A DNA stretch of 6,956 nt from Candidatus Nanohaloarchaea archaeon (GTDB lineage Archaea; EX4484-52; GLR71): contig DAOVWP010000034.1 in NCBI GenBank assembly GCA_030636615.1, forward strand, positions 1 to 6,956. The letters run 5' to 3'. Positions 1-6,321 of the stretch are shown here, in pieces (within the stretch, counting starts at the first letter, position 1; each line of letters opens with the position of its first letter). The position numbers and the translations under genes are program-made. The notes below the pieces were generated by a model. That model was not told where the DNA came from. It made no database searches and was given only the letters and a program-made list of their open reading frames with translations.

Positions 1-955
1 AATGTTTCATCTTATCGTCGGTTCCTCTTAATATAAACTCCATTGCCTTGTCAAGCAGATTTTCACATCTTATTGGGTTAGCCTCATGCATAGACGACCT
101 TATCAACTCAATTGCATCAACAAACTCTCTGTTATAATCCTTCCACACCATGACATAATCAGCAAGAGCATCATCCAGACTGCTTATTTTCCCATTTTCA
201 ACATCCCACAACAATTTTTTCAGATCATCCGAAAATTTTCCCGAAGTATTTTCCACAGCAAACCTGATCGCTCCTTCAAGATTTGGTCTATTCTTCAGAA
301 AAACTATAATATATAAGACTCCGATTACAAGTTCTCCCCCGCTCTTAATCCTTACTACTGTTGCCCTGTTCTGTGGATATCGAAAAATCAAGAATCCGAT
401 AATAGGACCTAAAATCAACATAATTGTCCTTATACCGCTGGGTAGAACCCTCTGGCTGATTGGGTTTGGACCCATAGCCATATTCTTAGCACAAAGATAA
501 ACCACATCACCGGATTCATCCACACCGGTTTCACTGATGCACATATTATCAACAACACCAAGAGAGAACATAAGAGCAATAAAAAATATGAATATGATTA
601 TACCTACAGCAACGGCGCTATTTATTACACCTTTTGGCGTGACTATCAGGCCGGAAAAATCTATATCTTTTTGTAATTTTTCAGAGACCTTTTCATCGAC
701 CGTGACCTCAAACTTATTTTCAAAGAAACCGCACAGTTTTTCATATTTCGTTTTAGGGATAAATCTTGAGTCTTCTTCTTCCTTAAAAATTTTATATGAT
801 CTTGTTTTCCTTCCTTTTACTTCTTTATTCCCTGAAGGATTGGAAAAGTCATCTTCTCCTGCTTCATATCCTGCTAAAGCTTTTCTTATCTCTTCCAGAT
901 ACTTTTCCTTCTCGATTTTTTTCGCATCTTCTGGTTTTTTCGGATCAAAAGCCAT
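1..955 (-). CDS. Type II secretion system F (TadC/FlaJ-like) platform protein, 3' end cut by window edge
   Basis: My own reverse-strand translation is open for 318 codons from ATG 953-955 to the left edge. Residues 1-105 are a charged, probably cytoplasmic region. Residues about 108-134 and 176-193 are membrane helices, joined by a loop with C139 and C155. A soluble T2SF-type domain follows from about 210 and includes the segments RPNLEGAIRFA (223-233), WKDYNREFVDAI (271-282) and LLDKAMEFILRGT (300-312). These match, from memory, the cytoplasmic domain of archaeal TadC/FlaJ proteins, the polytopic platform on which the secretion ATPase acts. The order after the ATPase gene, 45 nt away, is the usual one for archaeal type IV pilus and archaellum loci. 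An in-frame TGA at 962-964 leaves this ATG as the first start. The remaining membrane segments and second T2SF unit should lie beyond position 1. The family is confident; which filament it serves is not known. Confidence 0.9.
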   Translation of the reverse strand, partial: MAFDPKKPEDAKKIEKEKYLEEIRKALAGYEAGEDDFSNPSGNKEVKGRKTRSYKIFKEEEDSRFIPKTKYEKLCGFFENKFEVTVDEKVSEKLQKDIDFSGLIVTPKGVINSAVAVGIIIFIFFIALMFSLGVVDNMCISETGVDESGDVVYLCAKNMAMGPNPISQRVLPSGIRTIMLILGPIIGFLIFRYPQNRATVVRIKSGGELVIGVLYIIVFLKNRPNLEGAIRFAVENTSGKFSDDLKKLLWDVENGKISSLDDALADYVMVWKDYNREFVDAIELIRSSMHEANPIRCENLLDKAMEFILRGTDDKMKH

Positions 956-984
956 AGCTAATCATTAAATAATTGTCAGGACCT

Positions 985-998
985 GCTATATATAAACT
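985..998 (-). promoter_or_regulatory. TATA-like promoter for the T2SF gene
   Basis: On the minus strand the 45-nt gap between the ATPase stop and the T2SF start holds AGTTTATATATAGC, a good match to the archaeal TATA box (TTTATATA). It begins about 41 nt upstream of the ATG at 955. A usual TATA-to-start-site distance would give a leader of only some 10-15 nt. No Shine-Dalgarno sequence precedes this ATG, which fits a short-leader transcript. The gene may therefore be transcribed on its own as well as from the ATPase promoter. Seen by eye only. Confidence 0.5.
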
Positions 999-1000
999 GC

Positions 1001-3343
1001 TTAACTCTCCATTATCTCCTTTTTCCGTATCCGCTCAGTTATCTCTGATCTAAGCCAGTTTTCCCACAACGCGAAAATTCTTTCCGGATCAAGAGACCCG
1101 TACTGGTCACGCACATCAGAAGAGATCAGGTGAAACTTCCCGTTTGCAATTACAGTAAAATCCGCTTCAAGCATTTCAGGATAATTGAATTTGTCGGAAT
1201 ATTCAACAATAGTTTTCTTCACTTTTTCCCTGAGTTTAATATTATCCCACACAGCTGACCAGTTATCCCTGAATTCTCTTGTGTTGTTTGCTATCTGGTT
1301 AAGTATGTAACTCTCTCCATTAAGCAGTCTCTCTGTCGGCTCCAATATATCTGTCTTTGCATTATATTTCATAAGTTCCTGAAACCCTTTCTCCCTTTGC
1401 GGATCTTTTTCCCAGTCTTTTGTGACTTCAACAATTGCAGTGACTCTTCTGAAAGTCCTGAGTCCATCAGAGGTCTTAAGCCTGCTTGTAATCACTATGA
1501 TATCAGTTGCCTTGAAACTTGTTGCAGGCACTTCCAGATCATTGACTACCCGATCAAATATCCCGTATGCAGAATCACCGTGTATCGTTCCCGCAACAAG
1601 GTTAGCAAGCGCGCCGATTCTCATCGATTCATAAAGCGCTTTTGCTTCAAGTGATCTTACCTCACCTATTATAAGCGCCGAATCTCCCAGACGCAGTGAA
1701 GTTCTTATTGCATCATCTGCTGACACTTCAGACTCAACATTTGTGATGATTGAACGGGATTTAAGCGACTGTATATCATACCCCAGTCCCTTGAGTGCAG
1801 ATATAGGCAACTCAAGTGTATCCTCTACTGTGACAATCCTTACCTTTCTCATCAACTCAGTCAAAACAGCTCCAAGAAAAGATGATTTACCTGCTGACCT
1901 TGTTCCGGCAATAAGCATTGTGCGTGCTCCGTCAATCAAAAAACTCAACAACCCCGCTCCAAGTGGTGTAATCATCTTTGTTTTTATGAAAAGCGGAAAA
2001 CTCCATGGTTTGTCTCTGTGCCTTCTCAGTGCAAATGACAACCCGCTTGGACTCAGGGATTCTGTCACTGCAGCAACCCTTGCCCTTCCTCCCGGAACTT
2101 CTATTTCTGTATCAAGTACAGGATTTGCTTCATCAAGCGGTCTTCCAGACTCAATCCTGAACCTTGTCGCCCATGCTTCCGCATCTTCCTGTGTAGGCAC
2201 AATGTTAGTGATACATTCCTCATATTTACCATGATATAAAAAAATTGGAGAATCTCCCATTGGCGCATTCAGATAGAGATCCTGCACTTCCGGATCACCT
2301 AAAATAATCTCTAGTATACCATAACCTGCAGTATATCTGGTAAGTATGTTTGCCAGTATATCAAGATTTTCACCTGACAGTTCAATCTTTGCATTTTCTG
2401 CCAGATCAAACAACAGATCCTTTCCTATATCGCTAAATATATCTCTCATCTTTTTAGGGTCGGCAAAATCTGTATCTTTTGGTTTATGCGCACCCATATA
2501 CCTTCTTGCAGCGTCAAGTATAGTATATTCCTCTTCCTTGAGATTGAACTCTGGCGGAAGTATGTGATACAGTTTCTGTATCTGATCAGGCACTGTATAT
2601 ATCTGTATCTTTATGCCATCTTTTGTAAAATACTCATCAATCTTTTTCGCATTTTTAGGTGGGGTCAGCATATACCTCGTAAGCATGAAATTAGGTCTTA
2701 TCGTCGGGTGGAATATCTCCCTGTATAATGTCCTATCTCCCACATTATATCCGACAAGATGATCTTTTGAGAGTTTTATGATTGTTGTGTGTCCAAGAAT
2801 TTTCTCAATGACTTTAAGGGCATTATCAACATATTTCTGGTATGCTGAAGCAAGATTTGGGGGAAGTGTCTCAATTTTCTGTTCAATTGATCTGATCTCC
2901 CTTTTTATCTTGACATAAGCTCCTATAGGGTCTTCGCTGATCATATGTGTCAGTATCTCATTAAGAAATGCGCTCCACTCAGCTAATAACTGTTCAGAAG
3001 TGCCGGGAGTATAGAGATTTGACGGTGTATTGACCCTGTTTCTTTTTGTAAGATACACTATGGCTTTAGCAATCTCATTAAGCATACTTGTCTGATGAGC
3101 ATCATATTCAAATTCTCTTGACTGCAGAAGCACAACTCTGTCTGCCTTTTTCAACTCTATCAACTTGTCAACGGATCGGGCCATACATGACGGATAATCT
3201 TCTATTGACGCTCCATATATACAGTTAAGGCAATTGACCTTTAATCTTCCGCTGTCCTCATCAAATGTATAGTCGCATACAACCATAGAACTATTTTGTC
3301 TTCTCTGATTAATAAATTTCCCTTTACTGCGCAGTAATTGCAT
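1001..3343 (-). CDS. Archaeal type IV pilus/type II secretion ATPase (GspE/TadA/VirB11 superfamily), 780 residues
   Basis: This is the hexameric motor ATPase that would power filament assembly or secretion at the cytoplasmic face of the membrane. The N-terminal region has four cysteines (C23, C38, C41, C53, with CLNC at 38-41) that could bind zinc. Residues about 205-290 form the archaeal N-terminal domain (YREIFHP, RPNFMLTRYM, LPPEF). GYGILEIILGDPEVQDLYLN (340-359) opens the ATPase module. Catalytic motifs are intact: Walker A GTRSAGKS (480-487), Asp box VEDT (506-509), Walker B with GEVR (560-563) and His box GTIHGDS (585-591). A helical C-terminal extension runs from about 640 to 780, so the protein is longer than FlaI-type ATPases of roughly 550 residues. 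TAG immediately precedes the ATG at 3343, making it the longest possible start; Met20 (ATG 3284-3286) is an alternative that keeps all four cysteines. It is not clearly FlaI, so no symbol is given. Confidence 0.95.
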   Translation of the reverse strand: MQLLRSKGKFINQRRQNSSMVVCDYTFDEDSGRLKVNCLNCIYGASIEDYPSCMARSVDKLIELKKADRVVLLQSREFEYDAHQTSMLNEIAKAIVYLTKRNRVNTPSNLYTPGTSEQLLAEWSAFLNEILTHMISEDPIGAYVKIKREIRSIEQKIETLPPNLASAYQKYVDNALKVIEKILGHTTIIKLSKDHLVGYNVGDRTLYREIFHPTIRPNFMLTRYMLTPPKNAKKIDEYFTKDGIKIQIYTVPDQIQKLYHILPPEFNLKEEEYTILDAARRYMGAHKPKDTDFADPKKMRDIFSDIGKDLLFDLAENAKIELSGENLDILANILTRYTAGYGILEIILGDPEVQDLYLNAPMGDSPIFLYHGKYEECITNIVPTQEDAEAWATRFRIESGRPLDEANPVLDTEIEVPGGRARVAAVTESLSPSGLSFALRRHRDKPWSFPLFIKTKMITPLGAGLLSFLIDGARTMLIAGTRSAGKSSFLGAVLTELMRKVRIVTVEDTLELPISALKGLGYDIQSLKSRSIITNVESEVSADDAIRTSLRLGDSALIIGEVRSLEAKALYESMRIGALANLVAGTIHGDSAYGIFDRVVNDLEVPATSFKATDIIVITSRLKTSDGLRTFRRVTAIVEVTKDWEKDPQREKGFQELMKYNAKTDILEPTERLLNGESYILNQIANNTREFRDNWSAVWDNIKLREKVKKTIVEYSDKFNYPEMLEADFTVIANGKFHLISSDVRDQYGSLDPERIFALWENWLRSEITERIRKKEIMES

Positions 3344-3421
3344 CTACCGCAAAATATATATGGTCACAACCTCAACTTATTATAGAATAGTGTTCCTGCT
3401 AACTTTTTTAGTTGTTGGTCG
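3344..3421. promoter_or_regulatory. Divergent promoter region between the ATPase and the coiled-coil genes
   Basis: This 78-nt gap separates the starts of two divergent genes. It holds two AT-rich boxes. Box one is ATATATAT near 3352-3361, usable on either strand. Box two is ttattatagaat at 3377-3388, which reads TATAATAA on the minus strand starting 41 nt before the ATPase ATG, the same distance as at the T2SF gene. On the plus strand box two lies about 45 nt before the ATG at 3422. Neither flanking gene has a convincing Shine-Dalgarno site. If box one drives the ATPase instead, its transcript would begin inside the annotated reading frame and Met20 would be the start. Which box is used cannot be decided from sequence alone. 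Confidence 0.45.
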
Positions 3422-3832
3422 ATGCTGATGGATTTTGGATCTAAACACAAAGAGGGGGATACCCCAAATACTATGCTTAATGAGATGTCCCGCAGGCTTA
3501 ATGATAACACGCGTAGGATAAGAGTTCTTGAAGAGAAGCAGGATAATATTGAAGACAGACTCAATGTTGTGGAAAAACGCCTGATGGAAGATATCCAAAA
3601 TGTAAACAAAGATCTTGGCGCAATACAGCAGGATACTAAAGCGCTTGGAGACAGGCTCACTAACGGCGAAGTTGACATAAAAAAGCTAAATATCCACATC
3701 AAAAAAATGATTTCAAGAAAAGAACTTGCAGAACTTCGCGAGTATATTGAACTTATAACTCCTCTCACATCAAAGTTTATAACACGCAAAGAAGTAGAGG
3801 AATTGATCAGAGAACACGTATCATTTAAATAA
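3422..3832 (+). CDS. Coiled-coil protein, possible cytoplasmic accessory subunit of the secretion/filament system, 136 residues
   Basis: The protein is soluble, with no signal peptide or membrane segment. A short polar leader (1-15) is followed by a long heptad-rich coiled coil (about 16-97: RRIRVLEEKQDNIEDRL, VVEKRLMEDI, NVNKDLGAI). The C-terminal piece has two similar helical segments, SRKELAELREYIELITPLTS (98-117) and TRKEVEELIREH (121-132). That C-terminal pattern recalls coiled-coil proteins encoded next to archaeal pilus or archaellum ATPases, including FlaC/D/E-type proteins; this is memory, not a search. The gene diverges from the ATPase, and the next gene is another coiled-coil protein 23 nt downstream, so they are probably co-expressed partners. 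ATG 3428 is an alternative start with almost no effect. Coding is well supported; the function is inferred from context. Confidence 0.8.
   Translation: MLMDFGSKHKEGDTPNTMLNEMSRRLNDNTRRIRVLEEKQDNIEDRLNVVEKRLMEDIQNVNKDLGAIQQDTKALGDRLTNGEVDIKKLNIHIKKMISRKELAELREYIELITPLTSKFITRKEVEELIREHVSFK
3824..3832 (+). promoter_or_regulatory. Possible internal TATA box over the stop codon of the first coiled-coil gene
   Basis: TTTAAATAA covers the end of the upstream reading frame and begins 32 nt before ATG 3856. That distance would suit a nearly leaderless transcript of the second coiled-coil gene. The match to TTTATATA is only partial and could be chance in AT-rich DNA; the two genes may simply share one transcript. 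Confidence 0.2.
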
Positions 3833-3855
3833 TCTTTTTGAATAATAGTGATTAT

Positions 3856-4683
3856 ATGGGATTTAAATTCGAGCTTTTCGGGCGATTGAAGAAATCCAAA
3901 CCGTCTCAGGACGATGTAGAATCAGATTCTCAAAATTCCGATTTCGCATCACCTCTTTCGACTGCGCCCCAGCTTCCTGCAAATAACTCATCGCCTGCGC
4001 CGCAGCAATTTACTCCAGCAGCTCCAATCCAGCAAGACCAAAATAGTGATCTTAAAGCTCTTGTACTTGATTATTCTTCAAAAGGTATACCTGAAGCTGA
4101 AATCATAAAAACACTTAAATCTAAAGGCTACAGTTTTGATCAGATAGATTCCGCCTTATCCGGAGCTCTAAAATCAAAGGTGGATAACAGACCGATAACA
4201 AGCGATGGCATGCTTAGACAACCAAAGACTGATTTCAAGCTGGAAACATTTCATAAACCAAAAGAACTTGATCCTGAGCCGGTATCAGATATGCCTGGCC
4301 CGGATGAGATTGAGGCAATGGTTGAGCGCGTAGTGGAAGATCGTATTACTTCTCTTAAGGGTCTGGTCAAATCTATCGAAGACTCTAATACTGACATAAA
4401 ATCAGAGATATCTGACCTTGATAAGTCTATAAGGCTTCTTGAGAACAGGATTGATGATCGGATATCCTCTGTAAACACAAACCTTCAGCAGTTCCAGACA
4501 AACCTCGACGATCTTGAGCCAAAGATAAACAGTGTTGAAAAAGCTTTCAAAGACATCGTACCCCAGCTTGTCGAAGAGGTCCGGCAGTCTGTTGCAATGA
4601 TAAAATCTGCAAAAAATAAGACTGTTTCTCCTTCTCCAGTATCAACTATAAAACATGAATCGCCTGCCACAGAAAAAGAATAA
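3856..4683 (+). CDS. Coiled-coil protein with UBA-like helical segment, FlaC-like candidate, 275 residues
   Basis: Layout, numbered from ATG 3856: a short N-terminus (MGFKFELFGRLKKSK); a disordered region rich in Pro, Gln, Ser and Asp (about 16-62); a compact helical segment at about 64-105 with the pattern KGIPEAEIIKTLKSKGYSFD, like small UBA-type three-helix modules; a linker; a coiled coil at about 150-251 (ESNT-type heptads, then LQQFQTNLDDLEPKINSVEK and FKDIVPQLVEEVRQ); and a polar tail. No membrane helix is seen. The coiled-coil end resembles, from memory, FlaC-type accessory proteins of archaeal filament loci. A longer version from TTG 3838 is open, but GTGAT sits at 3848-3852 just before the ATG, so the ATG is preferred. 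It probably forms a two-gene unit with the preceding coiled-coil gene and may act as a scaffold or adaptor. The exact partner is unknown. Confidence 0.8.
   Translation: MGFKFELFGRLKKSKPSQDDVESDSQNSDFASPLSTAPQLPANNSSPAPQQFTPAAPIQQDQNSDLKALVLDYSSKGIPEAEIIKTLKSKGYSFDQIDSALSGALKSKVDNRPITSDGMLRQPKTDFKLETFHKPKELDPEPVSDMPGPDEIEAMVERVVEDRITSLKGLVKSIEDSNTDIKSEISDLDKSIRLLENRIDDRISSVNTNLQQFQTNLDDLEPKINSVEKAFKDIVPQLVEEVRQSVAMIKSAKNKTVSPSPVSTIKHESPATEKE
4670..4680 (-). terminator. T-rich stretch, possible terminator of the membrane-protein operon
   Basis: On the minus strand TTCTTTTTCT lies 10-20 nt beyond the TAG of the last membrane-protein gene, inside the 3' end of the convergent coiled-coil gene. 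Archaeal RNA polymerase can terminate at short T-runs without a hairpin. No strong hairpin is visible, so this is a weak call. Confidence 0.3.
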
Positions 4684-4689
4684 GCTGGT

Positions 4690-5157
4690 CTATGTTGTCG
4701 TCTTTTTGCCAATCATGAATATCATAGCTATTAATATTATTACAAAGATTAGCATAGACATGCTTCCACTCCCTATCCCCTCGAATATTGCGCTGCCTCC
4801 AGCGCTAAGAAATATCAATATGCTGATAATCATAAGTGCCCAGATAATACTTTTGTTGCCTGAAGCGCCTCCTGTACTGATCCCCATCATCCCCATGATG
4901 AATATCATAATCATCAGCAGAGCAAGAAACATTGCCATATATGTAAGTGAGCGGGTCAAAAATATCCCTATTGGCGTATAATTTATGCAGAAAAATGCAA
5001 TGCATATAGAGAGTACACCATTTATAGAAACACTTTCTCCAAGCGGTTTATGTTTACTGAGAAGCCCGAAAGAAAGCGCCATTATAAATATGAACGGAAA
5101 CAGGAATTCATAGAATCCTAAGACATTAAGATTCCCGATAAATTCAGCAAAAATGAT
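4690..5157 (-). CDS. Small multi-pass membrane protein, paralog 4 of 4, with apparent ATC start codon (155 residues)
   Basis: This is the last and shortest copy of the family. The usual ATG-only reading would start at 5082 and cut off 25 residues, but the open frame upstream encodes the family's N-terminus (FIGNLNVLGFYEF, PFIF). No ATG, GTG or TTG occurs in this frame between the TAA at 5170-5172 and ATG 5080-5082. The ATC at 5155-5157 aligns exactly with Met1 of the other three copies, shares one base with the upstream TAA (TAATC), and follows AGGAGG by 6 nt. ATT at 5152-5154 is the next candidate. Hydrophobic segments lie at about 16-35, 46-66, 72-92, 104-119 and 132-149; YTPIG is at 60-64. 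SINGV (44-48) and INYTPIG group it with paralog 3. The soluble tail is only GKKTTT. Function is unknown; the context suggests a membrane component of the adjacent secretion machinery. Confidence 0.8.
   Translation of the reverse strand: MIFAEFIGNLNVLGFYEFLFPFIFIMALSFGLLSKHKPLGESVSINGVLSICIAFFCINYTPIGIFLTRSLTYMAMFLALLMIMIFIMGMMGISTGGASGNKSIIWALMIISILIFLSAGGSAIFEGIGSGSMSMLIFVIILIAMIFMIGKKTTT
4701..4707 (+). terminator. T-rich stretch, possible terminator of the coiled-coil gene pair
   Basis: On the plus strand TCTTTTT lies about 18 nt after the TAA of the second coiled-coil gene, inside the 3' end of the convergent membrane-protein gene. It mirrors the T-run on the other strand, as expected where two transcripts meet across a 6-nt gap. 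The run is short, so this is a weak call. Confidence 0.3.
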
Positions 5158-5696
5158 TACTCTCCTCCTTTATTCCCATCTTTTACAATCAGATATACTA
5201 CTGCTCCCATTACAATAAGCACAAAGAATGTAAACAGCAGATCCTGATCAACAGATATCCCACCAAAAAGGAGGCTGAAACCAAGATAATGTGATGCAGA
5301 AACCAAAAATATAACAAGTGTAATAATTCCTGCAATTGCAAATATTATAAGCCCTCTGTTTTTGCTGACATTTCCTTTATCAACAAACAGAGTTTTCACA
5401 TCTACTCCAAACATACCGAGAATTATGGTAAGTACAAGTATTCCTGCAACAACTGTTGCCATCAGCGCAAAAAGCTCACTGAAATAGAAACCGATAGGAG
5501 TATAATTTATTATGAAGAAACTGATTACAATTGAAATCACACCGTTTATTGAAACAGTGGATTCTCCGCCATCTTTTCGAAACGGTTCATACTTAGAAAG
5601 GACACCATAGGTTATTGCCATAAAAAGAATAAAAGGGAGAAAGAAATCATAGAAACCCAGTTTTTCAAGGTTTCCTATGAATATCTCAAATCCCAT
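5157..5696 (-). CDS. Small multi-pass membrane protein, paralog 3 of 4 (179 residues)
   Basis: An uncharacterised integral membrane protein. The N-terminal segment FIGNLEKLGFYDFFLPF (6-22) leads into the first membrane helix (about 17-34). A second hydrophobic stretch (52-69) ends in YTPIG (65-69). Further helices are at about 79-98, 115-134 and 153-171. There is no cleavable signal peptide and only a short tail ending in GGE. SINGV (49-53) and INYTPIG (63-69) are shared with paralog 4 and set these two apart from paralogs 1 and 2. The start at ATG 5694-5696 is supported by GAGATGAT at 5703-5710, 6 nt upstream and one mismatch from the archaeal consensus, and by alignment of Leu10 in all copies. 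It lies 30 nt after paralog 2 and overlaps paralog 4 by one base. From memory the N-terminal pattern recalls a widespread uncharacterised DPANN membrane family. No enzymatic motif is visible. Confidence 0.85.
   Translation of the reverse strand: MGFEIFIGNLEKLGFYDFFLPFILFMAITYGVLSKYEPFRKDGGESTVSINGVISIVISFFIINYTPIGFYFSELFALMATVVAGILVLTIILGMFGVDVKTLFVDKGNVSKNRGLIIFAIAGIITLVIFLVSASHYLGFSLLFGGISVDQDLLFTFFVLIVMGAVVYLIVKDGNKGGE
5162..5169 (-). promoter_or_regulatory. Strong Shine-Dalgarno site that fixes the non-ATG start of paralog 4
   Basis: Minus-strand AGGAGGAG lies within the last codons of paralog 3 (Gly-Gly-Glu). Counted from AGGAGG it is 6 nt before the ATC at 5155-5157 and 9 nt before the ATT at 5152-5154. 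It is the best ribosome site in the window, and no standard start codon is nearby in any frame that would give the family protein. It therefore argues for initiation at ATC or ATT. Confidence 0.75.
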
Positions 5697-5702
5697 TATT
5701 TT

Positions 5703-5710
5703 ATCATCTC
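5703..5710 (-). promoter_or_regulatory. Ribosome binding site of paralog 3
   Basis: Minus-strand GAGATGAT differs by one base from the GAGGTGAT part of the archaeal Shine-Dalgarno consensus and stands 6 nt before ATG 5694-5696. It supports that start and translation from a shared transcript. Confidence 0.55.
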
Positions 5711-5726
5711 AGTTTATTTGTTTTTC

Positions 5727-6314
5727 TTATGATCCATCTTTTCCTTTTGCTGCATCTCCTGTTGTTGATCCGGATCCACCAGTTTTAGGAGGTGTATCAC
5801 CTTTCACAACAAACCAGATCACAGCGCCAATAAGAGCCAACAGTGTAATTGTCCCGACAGTCTCGCTGTTTGTTCCCGAAAATATGTTTGAGAAATTTAC
5901 TCCGCTTCCGGTAGCTCCTGTAGTGACATATATTATTATTGATATAAGAAGGATTGCTCCGACTATATACTTGCTTTTTATAAGATCACCAAGACCTCCA
6001 TCTTTAAACTGGATACCAGTCATCCCAAGAAGCACTATAAATACAAGCATTGATGCCATCACAGTTCCTGCTTTTCCAAACAACTCTACAAGATATGGTC
6101 CAAAAGTCATACCATATGGTGTGTAAGCTGTTGCGAAGAATGCCATACAGATAGAGATTATCGCAGGTATTGTATTTGATCCGGTTTTTTCCTTAGTAAA
6201 TATTCCGAATTGCATAATAACTGCATAAATTACCGCAAAAAACAGTGTAAACGGCAGTACAACATCAAAAAATCCTAGTGTTTGTAGATTTCCAATTAGT
6301 GCATAAAGATCCAT
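5727..6314 (-). CDS. Small multi-pass membrane protein, paralog 2 of 4 (195 residues)
   Basis: An uncharacterised integral membrane protein of the same family. The N-terminus LIGNLQTLGFFDVVLPF (6-22) is followed by hydrophobic segments at about 17-37, 49-66, 84-101, 117-134 and 152-170. YTPYG is at 64-68. The soluble tail (about 171-195) is low-complexity and rich in Gly, Thr, Ser and Lys. FGIF (36-39), ELFGK (77-81) and LLGMTG (95-100) pair it with paralog 1. A TTG one codon upstream (6315-6317) is open, but ATG 6312-6314 is preferred: AAGGTGA at 6322-6328 stands 7 nt before it, and the start then aligns exactly with the other copies at Leu10. It lies 37 nt after paralog 1, probably in the same operon. 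The function is not recognised; proximity to a secretion ATPase and platform suggests a membrane-embedded accessory role. Confidence 0.85.
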   Translation of the reverse strand: MDLYALIGNLQTLGFFDVVLPFTLFFAVIYAVIMQFGIFTKEKTGSNTIPAIISICMAFFATAYTPYGMTFGPYLVELFGKAGTVMASMLVFIVLLGMTGIQFKDGGLGDLIKSKYIVGAILLISIIIYVTTGATGSGVNFSNIFSGTNSETVGTITLLALIGAVIWFVVKGDTPPKTGGSGSTTGDAAKGKDGS

Positions 6315-6321
6315 CAAATTT

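Noticed and set aside
537..968. Plus-strand open frame of 143 codons
   Set aside because: It is antisense to the T2SF gene, which has a clear domain pattern; the Ser/Phe-rich product is typical of a shadow frame.
1743..2234. Plus-strand open frame of 163 codons inside the ATPase gene
   Set aside because: It is antisense to the Walker A and N-terminal ATPase region; Ser/Pro-rich composition with no recognisable domain.
1001..3343. Naming the ATPase FlaI/ArlI and the locus an archaellum operon
   Set aside because: The protein is much longer than FlaI and no archaellin, FlaH, FlaG or FlaF is present in the window, so a specific archaellum assignment is not supported.
3364..3789. Minus-strand open frame of 141 codons opposite the first coiled-coil gene
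   Set aside because: A Ser/Leu-rich shadow of a coiled-coil coding strand, and it would overlap the divergent promoter region.
3838..3855. TTG start extending the second coiled-coil protein by six residues
   Set aside because: No ribosome site precedes it, while the ATG at 3856 has GTGAT just upstream and begins a more protein-like N-terminus.
4655..4981. Plus-strand hydrophobic open frame of 108 codons
   Set aside because: It is antisense to the last membrane-protein gene; its hydrophobicity reflects the opposite strand, and only the minus-strand frame matches the paralog family.
4690..5082. ATG at 5080-5082 as the start of the last membrane-protein gene
   Set aside because: It would remove 25 residues that match the conserved family N-terminus and half of the first membrane helix, and it has no ribosome site comparable to AGGAGG at 5164-5169.
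5677..6126. Plus-strand open frame of 149 codons opposite paralog 2
   Set aside because: Shadow frame; the minus strand carries the family motifs and ribosome site.
6315..6317. TTG one codon upstream as the start of paralog 2
   Set aside because: The spacing from GGTGA is only 4 nt, and the ATG at 6312-6314 aligns exactly with the starts of the sister proteins.
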